Below are positions 53,057 to 63,019 of a stretch of 64,000 nt of DNA, one piece after another. The position numbers were made by a program, and so were the translations under genes. Below the pieces are notes generated by a model. It made no database searches. It saw nothing but the letters and a program-made list of their open reading frames with translations, and had not been told where the DNA came from. Every line of letters begins with the position of its first letter. The first letter of the stretch is position 1. The stretch comes from Gudongella sp034006985 (GTDB lineage Bacteria; Bacillota; Clostridia; Tissierellales; Tissierellaceae). The stretch is from the NCBI GenBank assembly GCA_034006985.1, contig JAVERT010000012.1, positions 19,141-83,140 of the forward strand. The letters run 5' to 3'.

Positions 53057-55114
53057 TTATACTACTGCTTGTTTCTTTTTCATTTTTGCTTTTTGCATTA
53101 AATATATTCCGATTAAAACTACTAATCCTAAAATATCAGTTAAAAGTCCTGGATTTAAAAGACTTAAAGCTGCACCTGCCAAAAGAATTCTCTCAACAAT
53201 ATTTGTTTTTATCATTAAATAGCCTTGTACTGCACTGGCCAAACACAATATTCCAATAACTGCAGATATTATTACTGGAAGTGCTTTAGTAAATGGTAAG
53301 AATACTACTGTCGATCCAACTATTTTATCAACCATTATAAGTGCAGGATTAATTACAAATATATATGGTACAATAAATCCTGCCATGGCTATCTTAACTG
53401 CCTGGAATCCCGTCTTCATAGAGTTAGCTCCAGCTATCCCGGCCCCTGCATAGGCGGCTAGTGCAACTGGTGGTGTAATATCAGCAATTACTCCAAAGTA
53501 TAGTATAAATAAATGTGCACTCATTAAGTTTACGTCTAACTTTATCAATGCTGGTACTGCCATTGTTGCAAGTACAATATACTTTGCAGTAGTAGGAAGT
53601 CCCATTCCAAGGATTATTGAAGCAATCATTGTAAAGAATAGAGTTAAAAGTAAATTTCCTTGAGCAACTGTAACTATAATCTCAGCAAGTCTTAATCCAA
53701 GACCAGTAAGTGTTACTACTCCAACTATCATACCTGCACTCGCACAAGCACAAGCTACTCCAACTGAGCCTTTTGCTCCAGCTTCTAGTGCACCGAAAAA
53801 GTCTTTAATTGTAAATGATTTATCTTTTCTTATCAATGTTGCAATAATTGCTATTATAACACTTATTATAATCGCTTTAAATGCTGCAAGTGTTGGTGTA
53901 TTTCCTGATATCAAGAAATATATTACACTGGCTAATGGTATTAATAAGAACCCTCTTGTAAGCATAAGTTTGCCTGCCTTAGGAAGTTTCTCTTTTGGAA
54001 GTCCAACTAGTCCAAGTTTAGATGCTTCTAAATGAACCATAGTACCAACTGCAAAATAGTATAAAACAGCTGGTATAGCTGCTGCAATAATTATCTGTAA
54101 ATAAGATATTCCAGTAAATTCAGCCATTATAAAGGCTGCTGCACCCATTACAGGAGGCATAATCTGACCTCCAGTTGAAGCTGCGGCTTCTACTGCGCCT
54201 GCAAAATATGGTTTGTATCCTGTTTTTTTCATAAGTGGTATTGTAAATGCTCCAGTTGTTACAGTATTTGCAACTGAACTACCAGAAATTGAACCCATAA
54301 ATCCACTTGCTACAACTGCTGTCATTGCAGGACCACTTTTAAGATGTCCTGTAAGTCCAAAAGCCATATCAATAAAAAATTTACCTACTCCTGTTTTATC
54401 CAAAAATGAACCAAATAATATAAACAAGAATACAAAGGTTGCCGAAACTCCAATTGGAATTCCCATAATCCCCTCTAATCCCATATACATATGAGAAACT
54501 ATTCTTGTTAAAGAAAACCCTCTATGTGCTAAAACACCAGGCATATATGGGCCGAAATAAGCATATAACAAAAATACTGATGCAACAATTGGAAGTTCAG
54601 GTCCAACTACCCTTCTAGTTACCTCAAGTGTTAAGAGTATTGCTATAGCCCCAAAGACTAAGTCAAGTGTTGTTGCATTCCCGCCTTTAAGTGCCATTTG
54701 CTCAGGAAATAAGAAAATATATCCAAATACTACAACTGCAGCTCCCATCAATACAAAATCGAAAATTGCTGGTTTTACTTTGCTCGATTTTTTACCTGCT
54801 GGATATAAGAATAATCCTAGTATAAATGCTAAAATGATATGTAATGATCTTTGTCTGTAGGAAAGCAGTGTTCCAAATCCTGCTGTATATAAATGAAATA
54901 TGGACATTCCTATTGCAATTAGCATTACTGCCTTAGCTAGGTTTCCCTGTAATTTCCTAAGTCTAGATGTCTCTTTGTCAAACTCTTCCATTAAAGAATC
55001 TATGTCTTTCTCTGCTTTAATTATAGATTCTTCTTCTTCCAATTCATCAATTACATCTTGAAATGTTGGTTCTTCTTTGTTCTCATTGATGTCATTTGAT
55101 TTGTCATCTGTCAA
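53057..55114 (-). CDS. TRAP transporter permease, fused small and large subunits (TAXI type)
   Basis: A 685-residue membrane protein: a soluble acidic N-terminus (1-60), about four helices for the DctQ-like part (about 62-190), then the DctM-like part with signatures GSFLDKTGVGKFFIDMAFGL, GSISGSSVANTVTTGAFTIP (about 275-295), GGQIMPPVMGAAAFIMAEF and MGLPTTAKYIVLA. The fused 4TM/12TM form is typical of TAXI-type TRAP systems, which use a Na+ or H+ gradient to import organic acids or amino acids. It overlaps the DUF1850 gene by 4 bases and follows the TAXI binding-protein gene. Confidence 0.95.
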   Translation of the reverse strand: MTDDKSNDINENKEEPTFQDVIDELEEEESIIKAEKDIDSLMEEFDKETSRLRKLQGNLAKAVMLIAIGMSIFHLYTAGFGTLLSYRQRSLHIILAFILGLFLYPAGKKSSKVKPAIFDFVLMGAAVVVFGYIFLFPEQMALKGGNATTLDLVFGAIAILLTLEVTRRVVGPELPIVASVFLLYAYFGPYMPGVLAHRGFSLTRIVSHMYMGLEGIMGIPIGVSATFVFLFILFGSFLDKTGVGKFFIDMAFGLTGHLKSGPAMTAVVASGFMGSISGSSVANTVTTGAFTIPLMKKTGYKPYFAGAVEAAASTGGQIMPPVMGAAAFIMAEFTGISYLQIIIAAAIPAVLYYFAVGTMVHLEASKLGLVGLPKEKLPKAGKLMLTRGFLLIPLASVIYFLISGNTPTLAAFKAIIISVIIAIIATLIRKDKSFTIKDFFGALEAGAKGSVGVACACASAGMIVGVVTLTGLGLRLAEIIVTVAQGNLLLTLFFTMIASIILGMGLPTTAKYIVLATMAVPALIKLDVNLMSAHLFILYFGVIADITPPVALAAYAGAGIAGANSMKTGFQAVKIAMAGFIVPYIFVINPALIMVDKIVGSTVVFLPFTKALPVIISAVIGILCLASAVQGYLMIKTNIVERILLAGAALSLLNPGLLTDILGLVVLIGIYLMQKAKMKKKQAVV

Positions 55115-55674
55115 TATAAACCCTCCTTCGCTAAATAAGATATAAAAGTCATATTACGGGTTTCAAACTTAACTCCCTCTGTCGGCTCCGAGAAATCTAA
55201 AAATGGATAAGACTTATCCCCAATTAAGAGTTCATGATTTGCTCGCACTGCTCCAGTTCTGTAAATCAAGTTTGTCATTTTCTGGTCAATGTTGTACAAT
55301 CTAAATCCATCTTCTACTATATCGAAATCATAGGGTGAAGTCGCAGGAAGCCCCGCGCCATAAGATTGAAATATTGTCTCTTCTAAAATTATCTCATCTT
55401 TATTTAAAGAATAAGTTTCCCATACTGGCGTACGCTCTACTGAGTGAGTATACTTTACAGAAAATGTCATATCCTTAGGGACCAACCAGCTCTTTAATTG
55501 ATCTCCTGTCCACATATCCCGAGCGTAAAGCACTTGCACTGGATAGAGAGAAATAATCATAAAAATAATAGTAATCAATAATAGCACTTTAAATTTTGAT
55601 AAATGAAAGGTACTGATACTATCAGTACCTTTCGAATCTTGCTTATTAATACTACTTGATGCCTTGCTCATCAT
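55111..55674 (-). CDS. DUF1850 protein of the TAXI-TRAP operon
   Basis: A protein of about 187 residues with one N-terminal membrane helix (about 28-48 of this start) and an outside domain containing FSVKYTHSVERTPVWETY, SYGAGLPAT and TNLIYRTGAVRANHELLIG. The DUF1850 family is found beside TAXI-TRAP permease genes; its role is unknown. The first ATG (55672-55674, with AGGAG 11 bases upstream) lies inside the end of the binding-protein gene, so the two overlap by 23 bases and are co-translated. An upstream in-frame extension of 27 codons is unlikely to be used. Confidence 0.82.
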   Translation of the reverse strand: MMSKASSSINKQDSKGTDSISTFHLSKFKVLLLITIIFMIISLYPVQVLYARDMWTGDQLKSWLVPKDMTFSVKYTHSVERTPVWETYSLNKDEIILEETIFQSYGAGLPATSPYDFDIVEDGFRLYNIDQKMTNLIYRTGAVRANHELLIGDKSYPFLDFSEPTEGVKFETRNMTFISYLAKEGLY

Positions 55675-56689
55675 AGTATCTTTGAGCTCCTGGATGTAAA
55701 TCGATTGGCATTCCTGCAAGTGCTGTTTCAAGTTTAATATCATTTCCTCTTGCATGAGTATCTATTATAACTTGTCTTTGCTCAAATATGTCCTTAGTCA
55801 TATTATAAACTAGTTCCTCATCTAAATCTTCTGGTACAATAAGCATTGCCATTACTGCTGCAGATGTAATATCTTCAGTCATTCCATTGTAAGTATCTTT
55901 GCCTATCATAACTTCTGTATAGAAAGGAAATTCTGCTGCAAGAGCTTCTATTATATCAGCATCCATTGCTACTACAACTATATCAGCTGTTTGTGTTACT
56001 TCTGTTACTGCTGATGTTGGAAGCGCACCTGTTACAAAGGCTGCGTCAACTTGCTTGTTCTTAAGTTGGTCAGCTGCTTCATTAAATGATAGATAATCTG
56101 CTTTTCCTAAATCATCATAAGTCATTCCATAAGCTGCTAAAATTTGTCTAGCATTTACTTCAGTTCCAGATCCTGGAGCTCCTACTGCTACTTTCATTCC
56201 TTTTAAATCTGCTATGCTTTTTATTCCAGAGTCTGCAGTTGCTATAACTTGAACAACCTCAGGATAAAGCATTGCCATTCCTCTGATGTTTGTGATAGGA
56301 TCTTGCCCATCAAAAGTCTCAGTTCCTGTCCATGCATAATAAGTAACGTCGTTTTGTACAAATGCTAATTCAGCTTCGCCTTGTGATATAAGGTTTACAT
56401 TTTCTGCTGATGCTCCAGTTGATTGTGCATTGGCATTTACTCCTGGGATATTATCGTTAAATATCTTTGACATAGCTCCACCAAGTGGGTAATAAGTTCC
56501 GCCTGTACCGCCAGTTGCTATTGATATAAATACATTTTCAGCTGGTTCTTCCATTGCTGGTTCCTCTGCTGCTGGTTCTTCCATTGCTGGTTCCTCTGTT
56601 GCTGGTTCCTCTGCAGCTGGGCTACATCCTGCTAACATAGCAAGTGCAAGTACAAAAACTAACCATAATGATAATGTTTTTCTGTTCAT
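55652..56689 (-). CDS. TAXI-family TRAP transporter solute-binding lipoprotein
   Basis: A 345-residue substrate-binding protein. The signal ends in LAMLAGC (Cys22), followed by a low-complexity linker built from EEPA-type repeats (about 25-55). The TAXI domain begins ISIATGGTGGTYYPLGGAMS, continues with STGASAENVNLI, and ends HPGAQRYYDEQGIK. It captures the substrate outside and hands it to the permease downstream; the ligand (glutamate-like or another carboxylate) is not certain. GGGGG lies 8 bases before the ATG at 56687-56689; the 35-codon upstream extension of the frame is discarded. Confidence 0.94.
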   Translation of the reverse strand: MNRKTLSLWLVFVLALAMLAGCSPAAEEPATEEPAMEEPAAEEPAMEEPAENVFISIATGGTGGTYYPLGGAMSKIFNDNIPGVNANAQSTGASAENVNLISQGEAELAFVQNDVTYYAWTGTETFDGQDPITNIRGMAMLYPEVVQVIATADSGIKSIADLKGMKVAVGAPGSGTEVNARQILAAYGMTYDDLGKADYLSFNEAADQLKNKQVDAAFVTGALPTSAVTEVTQTADIVVVAMDADIIEALAAEFPFYTEVMIGKDTYNGMTEDITSAAVMAMLIVPEDLDEELVYNMTKDIFEQRQVIIDTHARGNDIKLETALAGMPIDLHPGAQRYYDEQGIK

Positions 56690-56889
56690 ATTAATCCCCC
56701 TTTTAGTTTGTACAACTCTCTTTTTTAGTTGCCCCATACACATATTTAGACAACTTGTAAGTCTATTATAACTTAAAAGACAATTATATGCCATACTAAT
56801 TTATCTAATACTCTAAAAGTTAACCGAGATAGAGTCTTGAAGTTCAACTACCATAATAATCTGACTATTGATAATCAGAGTCCATTCCG

Positions 56890-58164
56890 CTATTTTACAA
56901 TTCTTTCAAGCCCATTCATATATTTTTGAAGTACTTTTGGAATTAGCACAGTTCCATCTTCTTGCTGATAATTTTCTAGTATTGCCGCAAATGTCCTACC
57001 AACTGCAAGTCCAGATCCATTAAGAGTGTGTAGGTATTCTACCTTTCCACCATCTTTTTTTCTATATTTAATATTAGCTCTTCTAGCTTGATAATCTTCG
57101 AAATTACTACAGCTAGATATCTCTACATATCTTCCATAACTTGGCATCCATACTTCTACATCATAGGTCTTTGCAGAGCTAAAACCTAAATCACCAGTAC
57201 TTAGCATTATTACTCTAAATGGAATTTCTAGTTGTTTCAGAACTTCTTCCGCATTATTAGTCAATTTTTCTAACTCTTCATATGAAGTATCTGGATGTGC
57301 AAACTTAACCATTTCCACTTTGTCAAACTGATGATTTCTAATAAGTCCTCTTGTATCTCTTCCAGCTGATCCTGCTTCTTGTCTAAAGCAAGGTGTATAA
57401 GCTGTAAAGTATATTGGCAACTCTTCTTCGCTCAAAATTTCATCTCTTAGCATATTTGTAAGTGGAACCTCTGCTGTTGGTACAAGGAAGAAATCTTTAC
57501 TTGGAACATAGAACATATCGTCTTCAAATTTAGGCAATTGACCTGTTCCAATCATACTTTCTCTATTTACCATAAATGGAGTAGACATTTCTGTATACCC
57601 ATGGTGCTGGGTGTGTAGATCAAGCATAAAAGCTATTATAGCTCTTTCAAGGGTTGCACCTTTACCTTTAAAAAGACTAAATCTAGCACCTGATATTTTA
57701 CTCGCTCTTTCAAAATCTAATATATCCAAGTCTGTTCCTATATCCCAATGCGCTTTTGGTTGGTAAACAAAGTCTTTTGGCTGGCCAAATTTTCTCATCT
57801 CGACATTATCTTCGTCGCTATCACCTTCAACAACAGACTCATGTGGGGTGTTTGGAATTTCAAGTAAAGTTGTTTTAATCTTATCATCCAGTTTTTTAAC
57901 TTCTATATCAATTTCTTTTATTTCATCTGACAGTTCTTTCATGTTTTTAAATACTTCTGTTACGTCCTTTCCTTCTTTTTTTAACTGAGGAATCTCTTTA
58001 GAAACCCTGTTTTGGTCTGCCTTTTTTTCTTCTACTTCAACTAATAGTTCTCTTCTTTTTTCATCCATCTCTACCACTTCTCTTAAAGGATAATCCCCGT
58101 GTCTTTTTGCAAGAGCTTTTTCTACTGCATCAAAATCCATTCTTATACGCTTAATATCTAACAT
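56890..58164 (-). CDS. serS: Seryl-tRNA synthetase
   Basis: A 424-residue class II synthetase of normal length. It has an N-terminal coiled-coil arm (about 27-105, for the long tRNA-Ser variable arm) and a catalytic core with motif 2 FRQEAGSAGRDTRGLIRNHQ (about 258-277) and motif 3 LNGSGLAVGRTFAAILENYQ (about 381-400). It charges serine on tRNA-Ser, which is recognised by the variable arm and not the anticodon. The ATG at 58162-58164 has AAGGAGG 7 bases upstream; the longer frame would run through the T-box terminator. Transcription is controlled by the T-box upstream. Confidence 0.97.
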   Translation of the reverse strand: MLDIKRIRMDFDAVEKALAKRHGDYPLREVVEMDEKRRELLVEVEEKKADQNRVSKEIPQLKKEGKDVTEVFKNMKELSDEIKEIDIEVKKLDDKIKTTLLEIPNTPHESVVEGDSDEDNVEMRKFGQPKDFVYQPKAHWDIGTDLDILDFERASKISGARFSLFKGKGATLERAIIAFMLDLHTQHHGYTEMSTPFMVNRESMIGTGQLPKFEDDMFYVPSKDFFLVPTAEVPLTNMLRDEILSEEELPIYFTAYTPCFRQEAGSAGRDTRGLIRNHQFDKVEMVKFAHPDTSYEELEKLTNNAEEVLKQLEIPFRVIMLSTGDLGFSSAKTYDVEVWMPSYGRYVEISSCSNFEDYQARRANIKYRKKDGGKVEYLHTLNGSGLAVGRTFAAILENYQQEDGTVLIPKVLQKYMNGLERIVK

Positions 58165-58190
58165 AATAACCCTCCTTATTTTTTGAAAAT

Positions 58191-58385
58191 AAAAAAACTC
58201 TCGAAATCCCAAAATATAGGGACGAGAGTTTACCCGCGTTGCCACCCTAGTTAGTCTAAATTAGACTCACTCAAAAAGCAAAATAGCTCAGAGCTGGATT
58301 CAGTAATATCACCTGCCAATTCACACCACACATTGGCTCTCTTAAAAGGATTCTTTACTTACTAGGTCTCTTCAAAGCTTAATTT
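58191..58385 (-). promoter_or_regulatory. T-box leader of serS
   Basis: The minus strand carries the conserved T-box AGGGTGGCAACGCGGG (58233-58248), followed by a terminator stem CTCTCG / CGAGAG with TTTTTTT (58191-58230). An upstream region to about 58385 fits Stem I. Uncharged tRNA-Ser binding would favour the antiterminator and switch serS on. The specifier triplet was not placed with certainty. Confidence 0.93.
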
Positions 58386-58477
58386 AATTAAATTTATTAT
58401 AGCACATACTGGTTTAATGTCAAATTTATTTGATTAACTGCTGTGCTAAATCGTAGAAAAATACACAAATAATTAGA

Positions 58478-59737
58478 TTAATATTTGTCTTCATTCTCTT
58501 TTGTTATACTGACATAAATTCTGGTAACACGTACTCCTTCGATTTCTTTTACTTCAACTTGTAAATTTCGATATTCAAAACTTCCGCCGACTTGTGGAAA
58601 ACCGTTTAAATTTTGTATTACCCAGCCTCCTACCGTGTTATAATCACTGTCTATATCATAATCTAAATCCAAATACTCCACAAAATCTCGAATGCTCAAA
58701 TCTCCACTTACTTCATAGTAGTCTTCATCCAGTTGGGTAAATTCATCTACAATCTCATCGGATTCATCCCAAATATCTCCAACTAGCTTTTCAAGTACAT
58801 CCTCCATTGTTATACAGCCCATTGTTCCACCGTATTCATCGGTGACTATTGCCAACTGTAGTTGTCGCCTTTTCAGCTCGGTAAAAATTGCTGGTAACTT
58901 CATAGATTTATGCACAAAGCATACTTCAACTAATTCATCTCTTATATCAATTTGATCAGTATCCAACAGTTTTTTTAATAATCTTCCTAAATGTAAAACC
59001 CCTATTATATTATCTATACTATTCTCATAAACAGGAATTCTTGAATATCTAGCATTAAAAGCAATTTCTATGATATCTTCCAAATCATCATCAATATCAA
59101 TTGCTAACATATCAACCCTGTGGGTTAATATTTCTTCTCCTGATATCTCTGTAAAATAGAGTACAGATTGGAGTAAATCACTTTGGTCTTCATCTATTAT
59201 TCCTGAATCTTCAATACTCTCTATGATAGAAAATAATTCTTCTTCAGTTACAGATGGTTCAATTTGATCCCCTACTCCCCAAAATTTGGAAACTAAAGCA
59301 ATTATCCATACTATTATTGTTATAATTGGTTTCAATAAAACCATCAATATTCTTAACGGAATTGATGCTATTAATGTATATTTGAAATTTTGTTGTTTTG
59401 CTATTACTTTTGGTGTAATCTCTCCAAATGTTAATATTAATATTGTCATTACAAAAGTTGCTACTATAGCACCAGATTCACCCATAAGTTTAATGGCTAT
59501 TACTGTAGTAATTGAAGAGGCTGCAATGTTTACCATATTATTCCCTATTAATATGGTAGAAAGTGCATCTTCAAAATGCTCATAGATGTATACCGCTGTT
59601 TTTGCACCGGTTATTCCTGTTTTGGACGCTTTCTTCAATCTAGATATATTGACTGAAGCAAAGGCTATTTCAGAACCTGAAAAAAATGCCGATAATACTA
59701 TCAAAAGCACAATGCTTATATATGACATGATGTCCAT
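58478..59737 (-). CDS. CNNM/HlyC-type membrane protein (DUF21-CBS-CorC_HlyC), copy 1
   Basis: A 419-residue protein with a DUF21 membrane domain of about four helices (1-190, LLIVLSAFFSGSEIAFASVN, ILIGNNMVNI), a CBS pair (about 205-330, YSRIPVYENSIDNIIGVLHL) and a C-terminal CorC_HlyC domain (about 340-415). Family members take part in Mg2+ and other divalent cation transport or efflux. It lies 40 bases downstream of a paralogue (59778-61019) with the same layout, so the two may act as a pair. Substrate not deducible from sequence. Confidence 0.88.
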   Translation of the reverse strand: MDIMSYISIVLLIVLSAFFSGSEIAFASVNISRLKKASKTGITGAKTAVYIYEHFEDALSTILIGNNMVNIAASSITTVIAIKLMGESGAIVATFVMTILILTFGEITPKVIAKQQNFKYTLIASIPLRILMVLLKPIITIIVWIIALVSKFWGVGDQIEPSVTEEELFSIIESIEDSGIIDEDQSDLLQSVLYFTEISGEEILTHRVDMLAIDIDDDLEDIIEIAFNARYSRIPVYENSIDNIIGVLHLGRLLKKLLDTDQIDIRDELVEVCFVHKSMKLPAIFTELKRRQLQLAIVTDEYGGTMGCITMEDVLEKLVGDIWDESDEIVDEFTQLDEDYYEVSGDLSIRDFVEYLDLDYDIDSDYNTVGGWVIQNLNGFPQVGGSFEYRNLQVEVKEIEGVRVTRIYVSITKENEDKY

Positions 59738-59777
59738 AATATAAAACCAACTCCTATTCTAATGACATCTATACTTA

Positions 59778-61019
59778 TTATAATAATTTAATAATAATGC
59801 TAGTTACTTTCCCACTATCTATCCTTAGTATATTAACTTCAAAGTCTTTCTCATAAAAAATATCATCTACTTTAGGCTCACCATTAAATAATTCACTTGC
59901 CCATTGGCTTATTTTTTTTGTGGGATCTACTTCTATATTTTGGTAACCCAATCTATGAAATACTTCAACCACCGAAAGACTCCCACTAACTTCATATCTA
60001 TCTCCACCCAGTTTAGCGAAATCTTTATTTATAATGTCATCCTCATCCCATATTTCTCCGACTAGTTCTTCCAATATATCTTCTACCGTAACAATTCCAA
60101 GAGTTTTATTCTGATCATCGATTACTATTGCCATGTGAATTTTTTTACTGCTCATCTGTTTTAAAATATCATCAATAGACTCCCCTATTACAATAAAATA
60201 TGCATCTAAAAGTGCTGCATTTATATCAAATTTTTTATATTTAATATATTGTTTAAGAAATTTCCTAACATTCAAAATCCCAATAATATTATCAAGATTA
60301 GTTTTGTATACAGGGACCCTTGAATATTTCTGTAATTTTATAATTTCAATTATTTCAGCCTCTGATAACTCAATATTAATAGCTATTATATCTTCTCGTT
60401 TTGTATGGATATCGCCAACTATGATATCATCAAAATCCAGTGCAGATTCTATTAATTCATGCTTATTTCTATCGAATACTCCTTCTTCATTGGCCGTTTC
60501 AATAATATCGTAAAACTCTTCCTCTGTAATTCCTGAGTCCTTTGGTGCTGGAAAAATTTTAGAAACTAAATTGGAAACCACAGTGAAGAAAAATGTAAAT
60601 GGAGTCAAAAGTTTCATTAAGTAAAGCAATGAATTTGAAACTCCCAGCACAACCTTTATACTATTTGCTTTTGCATAACTCTTGGGTATCATCTCACTAA
60701 CAAGAAACACAATAACAACTGCTAATATAGTTGTGTATTTAACTGATTCAATTCCCCATAATCTTGTAGCAATTACAGTGGCAAGTGAAGCAAAACTGAT
60801 ATGCATAATATTATTCCCAATTAGAATAGTTGATAAAGCTTTGTCAAAATTATCTGTAATATATATAGCTTTTTTAGCGCGTTTATCACCATTATCTGCA
60901 TAATTTTTTAATCTTATTTTATTAATAGATGCATAGGATATTTCCGATGCCGCAAAATATGCAGCTCCCATCGTTAATAATATCAAAACAATAATCTGCA
61001 TCCAAGTGTCACTATCCAC
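59778..61019 (-). CDS. CNNM/HlyC-type membrane protein (DUF21-CBS-CorC_HlyC), copy 2
   Basis: A 413-residue protein with the same order of domains: DUF21 (1-180, AAYFAASEISYASINKIRLK, LIGNNIMHI), two CBS motifs (about 200-325, YSRVPVYKTNLDNIIGILNV) and CorC_HlyC (about 335-413). Weakly similar to copy 1, so the duplication is old. The 150-base gap before it contains a possible structured leader (61048-61147). Probably linked to divalent cation handling, as in other CNNM proteins. Confidence 0.88.
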   Translation of the reverse strand: MDSDTWMQIIVLILLTMGAAYFAASEISYASINKIRLKNYADNGDKRAKKAIYITDNFDKALSTILIGNNIMHISFASLATVIATRLWGIESVKYTTILAVVIVFLVSEMIPKSYAKANSIKVVLGVSNSLLYLMKLLTPFTFFFTVVSNLVSKIFPAPKDSGITEEEFYDIIETANEEGVFDRNKHELIESALDFDDIIVGDIHTKREDIIAINIELSEAEIIEIIKLQKYSRVPVYKTNLDNIIGILNVRKFLKQYIKYKKFDINAALLDAYFIVIGESIDDILKQMSSKKIHMAIVIDDQNKTLGIVTVEDILEELVGEIWDEDDIINKDFAKLGGDRYEVSGSLSVVEVFHRLGYQNIEVDPTKKISQWASELFNGEPKVDDIFYEKDFEVNILRIDSGKVTSIIIKLL

Positions 61020-61047
61020 AATCTTTCAACTCCTTTTAAACCGATAA

Positions 61048-61147
61048 AATAATAAAAAAAACTTTCGCTATAAAACCCTCAGTTTCCTTTTAAAATAGCT
61101 ATGCTTATCGCAACAGCTTTCTTAATATTGAATGGAATCTCATTCAA
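61048..61147 (-). promoter_or_regulatory. Possible structured leader or attenuator before the CNNM-type gene
   Basis: In the gap before the gene, the minus strand can fold into two hairpins: TTGAATG...CATTCAA (61128-61147) and AGCTGTTGC-GATAA-GCATAGCT (61097-61118). A third possible stem (GCTAT...ATAGC) uses the same bases as the right arm of the second and ends in TTTTTTTT (about 61051-61058). That gives competing structures as in attenuators. It could also be the murI terminator. I do not recognise a known riboswitch class. Confidence 0.35.
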
Positions 61148-61171
61148 AATCAGACAACATATATTTTTTTA

Positions 61172-61966
61172 TTACTTCTGTGTTAAATCATAGGATGAAA
61201 TGCTTTTTACATTTCTTATCTCAAGTTTCTTTACCATTGTTTCGTATATTTTAGGATTACCCGATGTTAGTATTTCAACACTACCCTGCCCAGATTTCTT
61301 TAACATATCTTGATTATGTAGAATTATTCTCATCATCTTTGCCTGTTGGAATCCTGGATTTATATAATTTAATGTTGGATCTATATCTAAGAATATATCT
61401 TCAACTACTGGATAATGAGTGCAGGCTAATACCACATTATAGAAGTTCCCCTTGCTCTTTATGCTATCTAAATGTCCCTGTATGGTATCATATATCTTCT
61501 TTGAGTGGAAATCTCCTCTATCTATTAGACTTGCCAATTCTGGGCTATTTTCGGAAGCAATCTCCATTGTCTTCTCTCTCTGTTTTAAGAGCTTCTCATA
61601 AGCTTTTGTTTTTATTGTAAAATCTGTACCTAAAATAACCATTTTATGCACACCCATATTGCATATATGCTCAACTGTTGGACTTATTATATCTACAATA
61701 GGATATTTAAAATGCCCTTGAAATCTATCTATAATAGTTGAAATAGTGTTGCAAGCTATTGCAACCAGTTTTACATTTCTCAATTCGAAGTAGCGCAACA
61801 TATTCATTGTTAATTCAAATATCTCATCTTCACTACGATTCCCGTAGGGCACATTTTTACTATCCCCAAAATAAATAATATCCTCATGCCCTAAGACCTT
61901 TTCCATCGATTTTAAAACAGTCATTCCACCTACTCCAGAATCTAGAACCCCTATAGGCCTATCCAT
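61172..61966 (-). CDS. murI: Glutamate racemase
   Basis: A 264-residue racemase with normal features: IGVLDSGVGGMTVLKSM at the start, YFGDSKNVPYG (about 32-42), the first catalytic Cys in VAIACNTIS (about 72) and the second in VVLACTHYPVV (about 182). It makes D-glutamate for peptidoglycan. It follows the PTS EIIC-like gene by 13 bases and is likely co-transcribed with it. Confidence 0.97.
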   Translation of the reverse strand: MDRPIGVLDSGVGGMTVLKSMEKVLGHEDIIYFGDSKNVPYGNRSEDEIFELTMNMLRYFELRNVKLVAIACNTISTIIDRFQGHFKYPIVDIISPTVEHICNMGVHKMVILGTDFTIKTKAYEKLLKQREKTMEIASENSPELASLIDRGDFHSKKIYDTIQGHLDSIKSKGNFYNVVLACTHYPVVEDIFLDIDPTLNYINPGFQQAKMMRIILHNQDMLKKSGQGSVEILTSGNPKIYETMVKKLEIRNVKSISSYDLTQK

Positions 61967-61979
61967 AAATGTCCTCCTT

Positions 61980-62999
61980 TTATAAAGACATATCTCCTTT
62001 TTTGATATATCCTTTTTTTCTCATCCATTCTGATACCGAAAATGCTATTATACCTGGAAATACAAAATGCATCATAAGGATTAATATCATCACATAGACG
62101 CTTGTTCCCATTGTTTCAAACATAGCAACCTGACCAACCAATCCACTTGTTCCCATCCCAGCTCCCAGTGAATTACTAGTCATTTTAAGGACAAAAGTAG
62201 AAATTGGTCCCAGAATCGCCGATGCTATTATTGCTGGAAACCAAATAAGAGGGTTTCTTATTATATTTGGAACTTGTAACATCGATGTTCCTAAACCTTG
62301 GGCTATAAATCCTCCCATACCATTTTCTCTATAGGAAGCTATTGCAAAACCAATCATATTTGCCGCACATCCTACCGTTGCAGCACCTGCTGCAAGCCCA
62401 GATAGGTTCAGTGAAATTGCAAGAGCAGCTGAACTTATCGGAAGTGTTAAGATCATTCCCATTAAGACTGCAACGATTATCCCCATTGGAATAGGGTGAA
62501 GCTCGGTTGCCCTGTTTATAACAGATCCTATCCCTGATATAAACGCAGCTATATATGGGCTAAAATAGTTTCCAACTAATCCTCCAACTATTATTGTCAC
62601 TAAAGGTACAAGTATTATATCAAATTTTGTTTTGCCGCTTACTAGTTTCGAAACTTCAGCTCCTGCTAGGGCAGCTACAAACGCTCCTACAGGCTCTCCG
62701 ATGCTAATTAGAGCAACACTGCCATCAAACGATACTGTCCCCGCTCCAATTGCTCCAGCAACCGCAGATGCGAATATTGATAGCGGACTGCCACCAACAC
62801 TATATGCAACTCCCACTCCTATAGCGGGGCCCATCATTCGCTGTGCAACATTCCCAAAATAAACTAACTGACTAAGGCCCGAGTATGTTCCTATTTGTTT
62901 AATTATCAGGCCTATTAAGAGTGATGCAAATAATCCCAGGGCCATTCCATTTAGAATCTTTACAAAGTAATCCTGAATACCTCTACTCTTTTTTGCCAT
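61980..62999 (-). CDS. PTS EIIC-like membrane protein (PTS_EIIC_2 type)
   Basis: A 339-residue protein with about nine predicted membrane helices and glycine/alanine-rich stretches (GMALGLFASLLIGLIIKQIG, AVAGAIGAGTVSFDG, GVGVAYSVGGSPLS, MGAGMGTSGLVGQ). It fits the EIIC_2-type family that often stands alone in Firmicutes without EIIA/EIIB partners; none is seen here. Substrate unknown. It lies between the DnaC-like gene (21 bases) and murI (13 bases). Confidence 0.85.
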   Translation of the reverse strand: MAKKSRGIQDYFVKILNGMALGLFASLLIGLIIKQIGTYSGLSQLVYFGNVAQRMMGPAIGVGVAYSVGGSPLSIFASAVAGAIGAGTVSFDGSVALISIGEPVGAFVAALAGAEVSKLVSGKTKFDIILVPLVTIIVGGLVGNYFSPYIAAFISGIGSVINRATELHPIPMGIIVAVLMGMILTLPISSAALAISLNLSGLAAGAATVGCAANMIGFAIASYRENGMGGFIAQGLGTSMLQVPNIIRNPLIWFPAIIASAILGPISTFVLKMTSNSLGAGMGTSGLVGQVAMFETMGTSVYVMILILMMHFVFPGIIAFSVSEWMRKKGYIKKGDMSL

Positions 63000-63019
63000 T
63001 TACTTGCTCCTTTCGATTC

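Noticed and set aside
56690..56794. A 35-codon N-terminal extension of the TAXI binding protein.
   Set aside because: It would bury the lipoprotein signal; the GGGGG site and signal peptide fix the start at 56689.
58165..58245. A 27-codon N-terminal extension of serS.
   Set aside because: It would be encoded by the T-box antiterminator and terminator; the ATG with AAGGAGG at 58164 is the evident start.
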